Assembly: GCA_947062645.1 (NCBI GenBank)
Contig: CAMSQT010000087.1
Coordinates: 1-5,767, forward strand
From: an uncultured Clostridium sp.
Lineage (GTDB): Bacteria; Bacillota; Clostridia; TANB77; CAG-508
Direction of reading: 5' to 3'
Length of the DNA: 5,767 nucleotides
Shown piece by piece: positions 1 to 5,767 of this stretch. The position numbers and the translations under genes are program-made. The notes below the pieces were generated by a model. The model did not search any database and had not been told where the DNA came from. It worked only from the letters and a program-made list of their open reading frames with translations. The first letter of the stretch is position 1; every line of letters starts with the position of its first letter.

Positions 1-44
1 ATGAGGCATTGTGACTGGAGTTCAGACGTGTGCTCTTCCGATCT
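1..44. other. Illumina adapter and index left at the contig end (artefact)
   Basis: Bases 11-44 match, over all 34 bases, the standard Illumina read-2/index adapter; they begin GTGACTGGAGTTCAGACGTG and end with the GCTCTTCCGATCT ligation end. Bases 3-10 (GAGGCATT) sit where the 8-base i7 index lies, and bases 1-2 (AT) match the end of the P7 arm. Read on the minus strand the order is adapter, index AATGCCTC, then AT, exactly as in a read that runs through a short insert. This is untrimmed adapter, not genome. The minus-strand reading frame of the neighbouring gene stays open through it, so gene callers can extend a false C-terminus into it. Confidence 0.97.
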
Positions 45-919
45 TCTTGTCCTGTTGGCGTTCCATTACTCGCAAAAGTATAACGGTTCAAATTAATTGT
101 CTTGCTTCCTTCTGAATAATTTACTTTTCCTACTGGTATCCACACAAACTGACTTCCTTTTGTTGTTGTCGTTCCTGCACTTACGTCTTCTATTACAACG
201 CCTTTGGTTACATCAGTTCCTGAATCTTTTGCTAGTTTAAATCCGGCTGGTATTTTTATAATGTTTTCATATTCATCTTTAATGGTTGTTTCACTATCAT
301 TGCTTAACACCTCACCTTTTTCAATTGCCTCTCCTAGTGTCGGAGGGTCAGTAGGTGTTGGTGGATTTGGTGTGTCCCCTCCTTCGGGTGGGGTTGAAGA
401 ATCTTTTTGTTCTTGTGACCAAATTGTAATTGTATCATTGTTTTTTCCATAATAAATTACACTATACTTCTCATTTTCTTCTTTTAGTTTATAAACATCT
501 ATCTCTCTAGAACCATTTCCTAATGCCGTTTTGTTTCCTAATAATTTTTCTATTTGTACAATACCCTCATCATTAATATATTTCTTTTCTATTAAAAACT
601 CCCAAAAAGATTTTAATTCAGTATTTTGTGTTGTGGTTTCCGCTAATTTGATTATTCCAGTTGTTGCTAGTTTTTTTACTTGTTTTATTGCCCCTTTGTT
701 TTCTGTTAATAACGTCATTTGGTATTCTGTGTAGGCTAGGTTCATAGCCTCTTTTACCTGTGCATGTGATTGCTCCTCTTTAGTCATATTTGCTTTTGTC
801 AAAATCCCATTTTCTCCTGTTAATGTTGCAATACTTACTCCTGCTAAAATTAATAAAACAATAATCGTTATTACTAATGCAATTAAAGTAATACCTTTGT
901 TAGTTCTTATGTTATTCAT
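45..919 (-). CDS. Prepilin-like secreted/membrane protein, C-terminus missing
   Basis: At least 291 codons are visible from ATG at 919. The C-terminus is lost because the frame runs into adapter at base 44. The N-terminus resembles a class III (type IV pilin) signal: a short basic leader MNNIRTNKG, then ITLIALVITIIVLLILAG as a single hydrophobic helix (about residues 10-30), with likely cleavage after G9. Ala occupies the position where classical pilins have the conserved Glu (+5). Residues 45-165 are a mixed, charged region. Residues 174-194 are a Pro/Thr/Gly-rich linker. From about 222 the motifs IPAGF and QFVWIPVGKV resemble the start of the sulfatase-modifying-factor-like (FGE/SUMF1) modules found on similar clostridial proteins; that part is recalled resemblance and is uncertain. 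A GAGAGG ribosome binding site lies 7 bases upstream of the start. No pilus assembly genes are in the window. The protein could be a pseudopilin or a membrane-anchored exported enzyme. Confidence 0.85.
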
Positions 920-992
920 TTCAATTCCTCTCTTTCTTTTGTTTGTTAGTATTTCCTATTTTATATAATAGTATCCTTCTTTTTTCATTTGC

Positions 993-1021
993 ATTTTATC
1001 AAAAAGGAAGAATTAAGTCAA
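993..1021 (-). promoter_or_regulatory. Probable sigma-A promoter for the prepilin-like gene
   Basis: On the minus strand, TTGACT (1016-1021) and TAAAAT (993-998) are separated by 17 bases. TGA directly before the -10 gives an extended -10 element. The expected start of transcription is near 986, leaving an untranslated leader of roughly 65-70 bases before the ATG at 919. The match is by eye only, but the spacing is ideal. Confidence 0.65.
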
Positions 1022-1104
1022 CTTGCTGTATTATATTTTAATTAATATAATAACTTTTTCAATCAAGATAATTAAACTTTTATTTAGAAATTTCTACAAA
1101 AAGG

Positions 1105-1132
1105 TTGTATTTCTTTGAATTTATGTTATAAT
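1105..1132 (+). promoter_or_regulatory. Probable extended -10 promoter for the vWA surface protein gene
   Basis: A perfect TATAAT (1127-1132) is preceded by TGT (1124-1126), forming an extended -10. A weak -35, TTGTAT (1105-1110), lies 16 bases upstream. The predicted start is near 1139, giving a leader of about 28 bases. The ribosome binding site AAGGAG (1153-1158) lies 8 bases before the first ATG at 1167 and 11 before the second at 1170, which favours 1167. Confidence 0.7.
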
Positions 1133-1166
1133 ATTATGGAAATCATTTAAAAAAGGAGATTGGGTT

Positions 1167-2513
1167 ATGATGAAAAACAAAATTTTTATAGGGATATTTT
1201 TATGTCTCATTTTGATGGCAAATGTTTCTTTTGCTTCTTACAAAACCGTTACTATGAGTGTAGTAGAAGAACCAATTTGCACTATACAATTAGGACAAAA
1301 TTCAAAATTTGAAAAAAAATTAGTTGAAAAAGATTTGGCTAACAAAGAAGTAACATTGCAGTTACAAGTTACCAACAATGAAATCGCTGACAAACCAACA
1401 GGAGAAATTATGTTAGTATTAGACAATTCTGTTAGTATGAACAATCCTGTTTCTGGAAATGTAACAAGAAAAGAGTTGATTTTTGAAGCCGCTAAATCTT
1501 TAGTTTCTAATCTTTTAGAAGGAAATGATCAACTAAAAATAGGAATCGTTAGATTTTCTACAAGTATAACTGCAGAAGGAACCATGGATGATGCTTCTGT
1601 TGTTTCCCCATTAAGTAACGATGCCTCTGCCTTAAACAATGCCATTAACAGTATTGAAACAAATGGTCCTAGAACCAACTTACATTCTGGACTTTTATTA
1701 GCTAGTCAGCAGTTCACAAAGGAAGATACCAACAAATATATGATAGTTTTAACAGATGGTATTCCTAATGTTGCTGTTGATTATGATAAGATATATTATT
1801 CTGATGATGTCATTGCTAAAACAAATCAACAATTAAAAGCTATCGAAGCAAAAGGAATCGAATTAATTACTATGTTAAGTGGAATCAACGATGAAACAAC
1901 TGTACCTACTACCACAACTAAAAATTTTGGGCAAATTATAAAAGAAGTATTTGGTACAGAAGCCAATCCAACTGCTGGTAAATTCTATTATGTAACAGAT
2001 GCTGAAGTTGAAAAAACAATAAAAGAAGATATCTATCAATCTTTAGTACCAATTAAAAAATCTTTAAAAGACATTACCGTAGTAGACTATTTTCCAGAAG
2101 AAATTGTAAAAAACTTTGATTTTGCTTATGTTTCAAATGCTAATATTGGTACCATCTCTTCAAAAATAGACACTCAAAACAATTCTATTACATGGACTAT
2201 TCCTGAATTAGCAAATGGAGAAACAGCTACAGTACAATATAAACTAAAATTAAAAGAAAACTTTGACAGTTCTATTATCAATAAAATATTAAATACAAAT
2301 GAAAAAGTAGACATCGATTATACTGATTTTGATGGTAATAAACAAACAAAAACCTCTAACATTTCGCCAAAACTTTTACTAGAAGAGCCTCCCGCTAAAC
2401 TACCAAAGGCAGGTACTTTATCTTTACTTTTAATTGGCTTTACTGCTTTAGCTACTATTTTGTTTGTCTATTCAATGGTTAAATTGATTATTGTTAATCA
2501 TAAACTAAAATAA
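1167..2513 (+). CDS. vWA-domain surface protein with LPKAG sorting-type anchor
   Basis: This complete 448-residue protein looks exported and cell-surface anchored. Residues 1-23 form a Sec signal peptide (Lys-containing start, hydrophobic core, VSFA before the likely cut after A23). A von Willebrand factor A domain spans roughly 78-235 and has a complete MIDAS metal-binding site: D86-N-S88-V-S90, T170 and D197 within LTDG. vWA domains with this site usually bind ligands or matrix through a divalent metal. Residues about 300-400 look like a beta-rich Ig/DUF11-type stalk, judged by composition. The C-terminus has LPKAG (412-416), a hydrophobic helix (about 417-438) and a basic tail ending NHKLK. 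This matches a sortase signal except that Ala replaces the Thr of LPXTG. No sortase is in the window. It may be an adhesin or pilus-tip-like protein; the ligand is unknown. It is divergent from the prepilin-like gene and convergent with eno. Confidence 0.93.
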   Translation: MMKNKIFIGIFLCLILMANVSFASYKTVTMSVVEEPICTIQLGQNSKFEKKLVEKDLANKEVTLQLQVTNNEIADKPTGEIMLVLDNSVSMNNPVSGNVTRKELIFEAAKSLVSNLLEGNDQLKIGIVRFSTSITAEGTMDDASVVSPLSNDASALNNAINSIETNGPRTNLHSGLLLASQQFTKEDTNKYMIVLTDGIPNVAVDYDKIYYSDDVIAKTNQQLKAIEAKGIELITMLSGINDETTVPTTTTKNFGQIIKEVFGTEANPTAGKFYYVTDAEVEKTIKEDIYQSLVPIKKSLKDITVVDYFPEEIVKNFDFAYVSNANIGTISSKIDTQNNSITWTIPELANGETATVQYKLKLKENFDSSIINKILNTNEKVDIDYTDFDGNKQTKTSNISPKLLLEEPPAKLPKAGTLSLLLIGFTALATILFVYSMVKLIIVNHKLK

Positions 2514-2522
2514 AACTTAGAG

Positions 2523-2570
2523 ACAATTGGGGACGTTTCTTTATGTGAATAAAGAAACGTCCCCAATTGC
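2523..2570. terminator. Long perfect palindrome between convergent genes (terminator-like or REP-like)
   Basis: The arms 2524-2544 and 2549-2569 are perfect complements over 21 bp, starting CAATTGGGGACGTTTC, and enclose the tetraloop GTGA, which fits the GNRA class in RNA. It begins 10 bases after the vWA stop and 5 bases after the eno stop on the other strand, so it could end both transcripts. Neither side has the immediate U-run of a classical intrinsic terminator: the plus side continues CACATTTAATT, and the minus side has TTTTATTTT only after about six bases. The GGGGACG...CGTCCCC core resembles short palindromic repeats that recur in clostridial genomes (from memory, not searched). Confidence 0.75.
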
Positions 2571-2574
2571 ACAT

Positions 2575-3840
2575 TTAATTTAATTCTGCTTCTATTTTTA
2601 ACAATCTATTATATTTGGCAACTCTATCAATCCTACAAGGCGCACCTGTCTTGATTTGGCCTCCATTTACAGCAACAGCAATGTCTGCTATGGTTGTATC
2701 TTCTGTTTCGCCAGAACGATGTGAAATAACGGTTTTATAGCCATTACTTTTTGCTAAATAAATGGTATCTAAGGTTTCAGTTAATGTTCCTATTTGATTT
2801 GGTTTAATTAAAATTGCATTTGCTATATTTTTTTCGATACCATTTCTTAATCGTTTTGGGTTGGTAACAAAAAGGTCGTCTCCTACTAATTGGACTTTAT
2901 TTCCTATTTGGTTTGTTAGTTCTTTCCAAGAATCCCAATCTTCTTCTGCTAACCCATCTTCTACTGATACAATTGGATACTTTTCACATAAGTCTATTAC
3001 ATATTCAACCATTTCTTGTTTGGTTTTCATTTGTTTTGTTTTCCAAAAATAGTAACCTTCTTTTCCTATTTTTTGTGCTTCGTCATACATTTCGGTACTT
3101 GCTATATCTAGTGCTAGTACGATATCTCTTTTAGGTTCATATCCTGCTTTTTGGATGGCTTCTAATATTAAGTCTAAAGCTTGCTCTTCATTTTCTAAGT
3201 TTGGTGCAAAACCACCTTCATCACCTACTCCTACACTATAACCTTTTTCTTTTAATACTTTTTTTAGGGTGTGATATACCTCTGCTCCTCTTTTTAGTCT
3301 TTCTTGGAAGGTAATTTCTCCTATTGGCATAATCATAAATTCTTGGATACTTATATTGTTTTCACTATGTTTTCCTCCATTTAAAATGTTCATCATAGGG
3401 ACTGGTAATTCTTTTGCTTGTATTCCACCAAGATATTGGAATAATTCCATGTTTAGAGATTCTGCTGCTACTTTTGCCACAGCTAAGGATACTCCTAATA
3501 AACTATTAGCACCTAAATTTGATTTATTCGGTGTGTCGTCTAGTTTTACTAACTCTTGGTCTATTTTTCTTTGTTCATATACATTCATTCCTATTATTTT
3601 TTTTGCTATTTTTTTGTTGACATTTTCTACTGCTTTTTGTACTCCTTTTCCAAAGTATCTACTTTTATCGCCATCTCTTAGCTCTACTGCTTCAAAGCTT
3701 CCTGTTGATGCTCCTGATGGAACAGATGCCACTCCTCTAAATCCTCCTTCTGTTACTACTTCTACTTGGATAGTTGGGTTTCCTCTTGAGTCTAATATTT
3801 CTAATGCCTTTACATCTACAATTTCTAAAAAATCTTTCAT
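2575..3840 (-). CDS. eno: Enolase (phosphopyruvate hydratase)
   Basis: The 421-residue protein is full length for bacterial enolase (usually about 420-435). It interconverts 2-phosphoglycerate and phosphoenolpyruvate in the cytoplasm, in glycolysis and gluconeogenesis. Visible family hallmarks in order are EILDSRGNPT (14-23), the mobile catalytic loop PSGASTG (41-47), NGGKHSENN (154-162), GDEGGFAPN with the catalytic Glu E208, metal ligands D245 (LALD), E294 (SVED) and the Asp pair in VGDD (319-322), the signature ILIKPNQIGTLTET (343-356) with catalytic K346, SHRSGETED (373-381), and K397 near the C-terminus. All catalytic residues are present. The start is supported by an AAAGGAG ribosome binding site (3849-3855), 8 bases upstream. 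It stands alone here rather than in a gap-pgk-tpi-gpm cluster. A terminator separates it from recN, so it should have its own promoter, but I find no clear -35 box. Confidence 0.98.
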   Translation of the reverse strand: MKDFLEIVDVKALEILDSRGNPTIQVEVVTEGGFRGVASVPSGASTGSFEAVELRDGDKSRYFGKGVQKAVENVNKKIAKKIIGMNVYEQRKIDQELVKLDDTPNKSNLGANSLLGVSLAVAKVAAESLNMELFQYLGGIQAKELPVPMMNILNGGKHSENNISIQEFMIMPIGEITFQERLKRGAEVYHTLKKVLKEKGYSVGVGDEGGFAPNLENEEQALDLILEAIQKAGYEPKRDIVLALDIASTEMYDEAQKIGKEGYYFWKTKQMKTKQEMVEYVIDLCEKYPIVSVEDGLAEEDWDSWKELTNQIGNKVQLVGDDLFVTNPKRLRNGIEKNIANAILIKPNQIGTLTETLDTIYLAKSNGYKTVISHRSGETEDTTIADIAVAVNGGQIKTGAPCRIDRVAKYNRLLKIEAELN

Positions 3841-3903
3841 TTTTGTTTCTCCTTTCTTTCTTTTTTATTTTATCCATTTTTTTCTAATTTATTCTTGGTG
3901 TTA

Positions 3904-3947
3904 TAAAAAGCGAACCTAAGATATTTTAAAATATCTTAGGTTCACTT
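3904..3947 (-). terminator. Intrinsic terminator of recN
   Basis: Bases 3912-3943 form a perfect 32-base palindrome of two 16-base arms, starting GAACCTAAG. A C-A mismatch followed by 3 more pairs extends the stem to 3908-3947. Read on the minus strand, the hairpin starts within 10 bases of the recN stop and is followed by CTTTTTATAA, a proper U-tract. On the plus strand no gene runs into it. This is a standard rho-independent terminator for transcription coming from recN, upstream of eno. Confidence 0.88.
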
Positions 3948-3952
3948 AAAAT

Positions 3953-4552
3953 TTACGAAGCCTTTTTATTTCTTAGTTCGTTAGCATATTGCAGACTCAC
4001 TTCATTAACCTCTCCTGCAGAAATTCTTGCAATTTCTTCAATTACCTCTTTTTCTTGTAATAACTTAATTTGTGTTTTTGTTCTGTCTTGATAAATTTCT
4101 TTACTGATAAAATAATTATAATCTGCCATTGCTGCTATATTTGGTAAATGCGAAATACACATAACTTGATGACTATTGGAAATCTTTTTTAATTTATTAG
4201 CTACAGAATTTGCTGCTTTTCCACTAATTCCTGTATCGATTTCGTCAAACACTAATACTGGCATTTTGTCACTATCTGCTAATACTTTTTTGATAGCAAG
4301 CATCGTTCTTGACATTTCGCCTCCTGATGCTATTTTAGATAGTTCTTTTTCTTCTTCCCCTTTATTGGTTATAATGTAAAAAGTGACATTATCTTTTCCT
4401 GTTTTTAGATATTCGTTTTCTAAAAATTCTACTTTTACATTGATTTTAGCATTTTTCATTTCTAGGTCTTCTAATTCTTGATTGATTTTTTTGCTTAATT
4501 CGTTTGCTTGTTTTATTCTTATTTCATGCATTTGATTTGCTAATATTTTCAT
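3953..4552 (-). CDS. recN: RecN DNA repair ATPase, C-terminal part (second frame of a split recN)
   Basis: The 199-residue frame carries the C-terminal half of RecN: the end of the returning coiled coil (about 1-35), the ABC signature LSKIASGGEMSR (71-82), Walker B and D-loop VLVFDEIDTGISG (99-111, with D103 and E104), and the H-loop region CISHLPNIAAMAD (132-144, H135). The C-terminus ends normally, 9 bases before the terminator stem. RecN is an SMC-like ATPase that acts early at DNA double-strand breaks. It continues the protein encoded at 4560-5585 but in another frame. Removing one base between 4561 and 4582 would join them into a single 543-residue protein, close to the usual RecN size (about 550-575). 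The ATG at 4552 is the first Met in this frame and may not be a true start. A weak GAAGAG lies only 4 bases before it. Confidence 0.9.
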   Translation of the reverse strand: MKILANQMHEIRIKQANELSKKINQELEDLEMKNAKINVKVEFLENEYLKTGKDNVTFYIITNKGEEEKELSKIASGGEMSRTMLAIKKVLADSDKMPVLVFDEIDTGISGKAANSVANKLKKISNSHQVMCISHLPNIAAMADYNYFISKEIYQDRTKTQIKLLQEKEVIEEIARISAGEVNEVSLQYANELRNKKAS

Positions 4553-4559
4553 TTGCTCT

Positions 4560-5585
4560 TCAATTCCGTTTTTGTTTTGTTCTTAATTTTTCATTGTACT
4601 GTTCTAGGTTTTCAATATGCTCTACTTCTTCTTTTATGTCATTTTTGTATTTTATGATTTCTTCTACTGTATTTCCATATTTTCTTTTTAGACCATAGAT
4701 TATATCTAATCTTTCTTCTGTTATGGTTCTTTCTTCTTCATTAAAATCCATATCATTTTTGTAGTTGTTTACATCTCTTGCTAGTTCTTGCAATTCATAA
4801 TATATGCTTTTTAAACTACTGGATGCTTTTTCATACTTACTATCGATTTGTTCAATTTTTTCTAATGCTCTTATTGCCATACTGATGCTATCAATTGCAT
4901 TTTCTGCAATTAAAGTATCTGCTTCTTGCAAGTTTTGGCTGATTTTTTCTGCATTGACCATGATTTTTCTTTTTTCTTCTAGTTGTTCTTCTTCGTTTGG
5001 CTTTAGGTCTGCCTCTTCAATTTCCTTGATTTGATATTGTAATAGGTCTAATTTTCTTTGTCTTTCTTTTTCATCACCAAAGTTTGCTTTTAATTCTTGT
5101 TTAATTGCACAATACTGCTCATATTGCTGTTTGTATTCTTGTTTTTTATCTAGTATTTTTTCGCCAATAAATCCGTCTAAATAGTTCAGATGCATTTTGG
5201 TTTCTAGTAGGTTTTGATTGTCGTTTTGTCCATGAATTTCAATAAATTCACTCATAAATTCTTTTAATTCATTAACTGTTACCATTCTTCCGTTGATTTT
5301 GCACATATTTTTTCCACTTAGACTGATTTCTCTTGATACTATGATGTTTCCATCGATTGCCTTTTCGTTTTCTGGCTCATACATACATAGTTCTACAAAG
5401 GATTGTGTTTCTCCTTTTCTTATCATTTCTTTGGAGAATCTTCCTCCTGATATGATTTGCATAGAGTCTATAATTAAGGTTTTTCCCGCTCCAGTTTCTC
5501 CTGTTAATACATTTAATCCTTGTCCTAAGTCTATCGTTATATCTTCTATGATTCCTATATTTTTTATGTGCATGGTTGTTATCAT
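4560..5585 (-). CDS. recN: RecN DNA repair ATPase, N-terminal part (frameshifted)
   Basis: The 341-residue frame carries the N-terminal half of RecN: beta strands HIKNIGIIEDITIDL (6-20), Walker A GETGAGKT (29-36, with K35 and T36), the characteristic IHGQNDNQ segment (117-124) around the Q-loop, and then a long charged coiled coil (about 145-341). The start is secure: a near-perfect ribosome binding site TAAGGAGGA (5592-5600) lies 6-7 bases upstream and the strong promoter is just behind it. The frame stops at TGA (4560-4562), just after KLRTKQKRN, in the coiled coil and before the ABC signature and Walker B. Alone it could not form a complete ATPase site. The remaining half follows in another frame at 3953-4552. 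It could be a real mutation, an assembly error or a split gene. Confidence 0.92.
   Translation of the reverse strand: MITTMHIKNIGIIEDITIDLGQGLNVLTGETGAGKTLIIDSMQIISGGRFSKEMIRKGETQSFVELCMYEPENEKAIDGNIIVSREISLSGKNMCKINGRMVTVNELKEFMSEFIEIHGQNDNQNLLETKMHLNYLDGFIGEKILDKKQEYKQQYEQYCAIKQELKANFGDEKERQRKLDLLQYQIKEIEEADLKPNEEEQLEEKRKIMVNAEKISQNLQEADTLIAENAIDSISMAIRALEKIEQIDSKYEKASSSLKSIYYELQELARDVNNYKNDMDFNEEERTITEERLDIIYGLKRKYGNTVEEIIKYKNDIKEEVEHIENLEQYNEKLRTKQKRN
4561..4582 (-). other. recN: Frameshift site in recN
   Basis: The two recN frames are both open only in this 22-base interval. The downstream frame meets a TAA at 4583-4585 and the upstream frame ends in TGA at 4560-4562. On the coding strand the interval is A-rich, with A4 at 4575-4578 and A5 at 4569-4573. 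Reading needs +1 (or -2) to continue. Dropping one A from the A5 run gives R-T-K-Q-N-G-I-E-E-Q-M-K, a natural coiled-coil continuation. The total span of 1633 bases is one more than a multiple of three, consistent with a single inserted base. Confidence 0.88.
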
Positions 5586-5611
5586 GTTATTTCCTCCTTA
5601 TTTTTGTACTA

Positions 5612-5678
5612 AAAAAATGTTCGCTTTTATTGTATCGCCACTTTTTTAATTTGTCAATACTTTTTGCGAACATTTTTT
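5612..5678. repeat. 13-bp inverted repeat flanking the recN promoter, possible operator
   Basis: The arms AAAAAATGTTCGC (5612-5624) and GCGAACATTTTTT (5666-5678) are perfect inverted repeats, 41 bases apart. One arm overlaps the expected transcription start, and the other lies just upstream of the -35. Arm centres are about 54 bp apart, close to five helical turns. Each arm contains CGAACAT, the half-site of the Gram-positive LexA (DinR) box, but the second half-site is degenerate. An operator role is inferred. Confidence 0.55.
5629..5657 (-). promoter_or_regulatory. Strong sigma-A promoter of recN
   Basis: On the minus strand there is a perfect TTGACA -35 (5652-5657), a 17-base spacer and a TACAAT -10 (5629-5634), five of six bases to consensus. 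The expected start is near 5621-5623, giving a short leader of about 36 bases to the recN ATG at 5585. This is the best-matching promoter in the window. Confidence 0.85.
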
Positions 5679-5709
5679 CTTTTTGTTGTAATTATATTTA
5701 ATTACCTTA

Positions 5710-5767
5710 TTATAATTTTTCTATTTCTTCTTTTGTTAGTTCTGTTAATTCCATAATTTCTTCCATC
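5710..5767 (-). CDS. C-terminal end of an unidentified gene
   Basis: Reading from the right edge on the minus strand, the last 18 codons give MEEIMELTELTKEEIEKL followed by two stops (TAA TAA, the first at 5710-5712). The peptide is an amphipathic, Glu/Lys-rich helix pair resembling the small helix-turn-helix-like tail of Rpn/PD-(D/E)XK transposase-family nucleases and similar proteins. That is only a resemblance. The gene begins outside the window, and the Met at 5766 need not be its start. It is in the same orientation as recN, and its stop lies about 50 bases upstream of the recN -35. It does not look like the end of ArgR, a common upstream neighbour of recN in Firmicutes. Confidence 0.5.
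   Translation of the reverse strand, partial: MEEIMELTELTKEEIEKL

Noticed and set aside
204..734. Plus-strand open frames of 82 and 67 codons
   Set aside because: They lie antisense inside the prepilin-like gene, have no ribosome binding site or recognisable domain, and the minus-strand frame is clearly the coding one.
3841..3903. Candidate eno promoter with -10 TAAAAT in the region after the recN terminator
   Set aside because: A GATAAAAT sequence is present on the minus strand, but nothing like a -35 lies 15-19 bases upstream, and the region is so A-rich that the hexamer is expected by chance. eno must have a promoter, but I cannot place it.
3356..3919. A 187-codon plus-strand frame
   Set aside because: It is antisense to the 5' part of eno, and its Phe/Ser/Pro-rich composition is typical of a reverse shadow of an AT-rich gene. 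Enolase motifs on the other strand are decisive.
4560..4562. TGA read as Trp (alternative genetic code) to explain the recN break
   Set aside because: Reading through this TGA stays in the wrong frame and does not reach the RecN C-terminal sequence. Trp is encoded by TGG elsewhere in the window, so a frameshift is needed.
4561..4582. Programmed -1 ribosomal frameshift in recN
   Set aside because: The required shift is +1 or -2, not -1, and no classical slippery heptamer in the right frame or downstream pseudoknot is evident. The A5 run is also short for transcriptional slippage.
5688..5705. Small inverted repeat GTAATT-N6-AATTAC after the partial right-hand gene
   Set aside because: It has only six nearly all-AT pairs and no U-tract. 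It is too weak to call a terminator.

Overview
The window is AT-rich with good ribosome binding sites, sigma-A-type promoters, a sortase-type surface protein and Gram-positive-style enolase and RecN. This points to a low-GC Gram-positive (Firmicutes/Bacillota), most likely a clostridial or uncultured gut-type lineage; that placement is inferred from protein flavour, not measured. TGG is used for Trp and TGA acts as a stop, so the standard bacterial code fits. The first 44 bases are not biological: they are an Illumina read-2/index adapter with an 8-base index, so the genomic sequence starts at about base 45 and the left edge is a short-read contig end.

Layout from left to right: (1) 45-919, minus strand, a prepilin-like secreted or membrane protein, cut off at its C-terminus by the adapter. 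(2) 920-1166, a divergent promoter region, with one promoter for each flanking gene. (3) 1167-2513, plus strand, a surface protein with a signal peptide, a von Willebrand factor A domain with a complete MIDAS metal site, and a C-terminal LPKAG sorting-type motif. (4) 2523-2570, a 21-bp perfect palindrome with a GTGA loop between two convergent genes. (5) 2575-3840, minus strand, enolase, complete. (6) 3904-3947, an intrinsic terminator for the gene upstream of eno. (7) 3953-5585, minus strand, recN, split into two reading frames by a one-base shift near 4561-4582. (8) 5611-5678, a strong recN promoter bracketed by a 13-bp inverted repeat. (9) 5710-5767, minus strand, the last 18 codons of an unidentified gene.

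The prepilin-like and vWA genes form a divergent cell-surface pair and may share regulation. Enolase (glycolysis) and RecN (double-strand-break repair) are housekeeping genes in the same orientation, separated by a terminator. I see no defence system, CRISPR array, RNA gene or insertion sequence. The items most worth checking are the recN frameshift, the palindrome at the vWA/eno junction, the inverted repeat around the recN promoter, and the adapter that ends the first gene.
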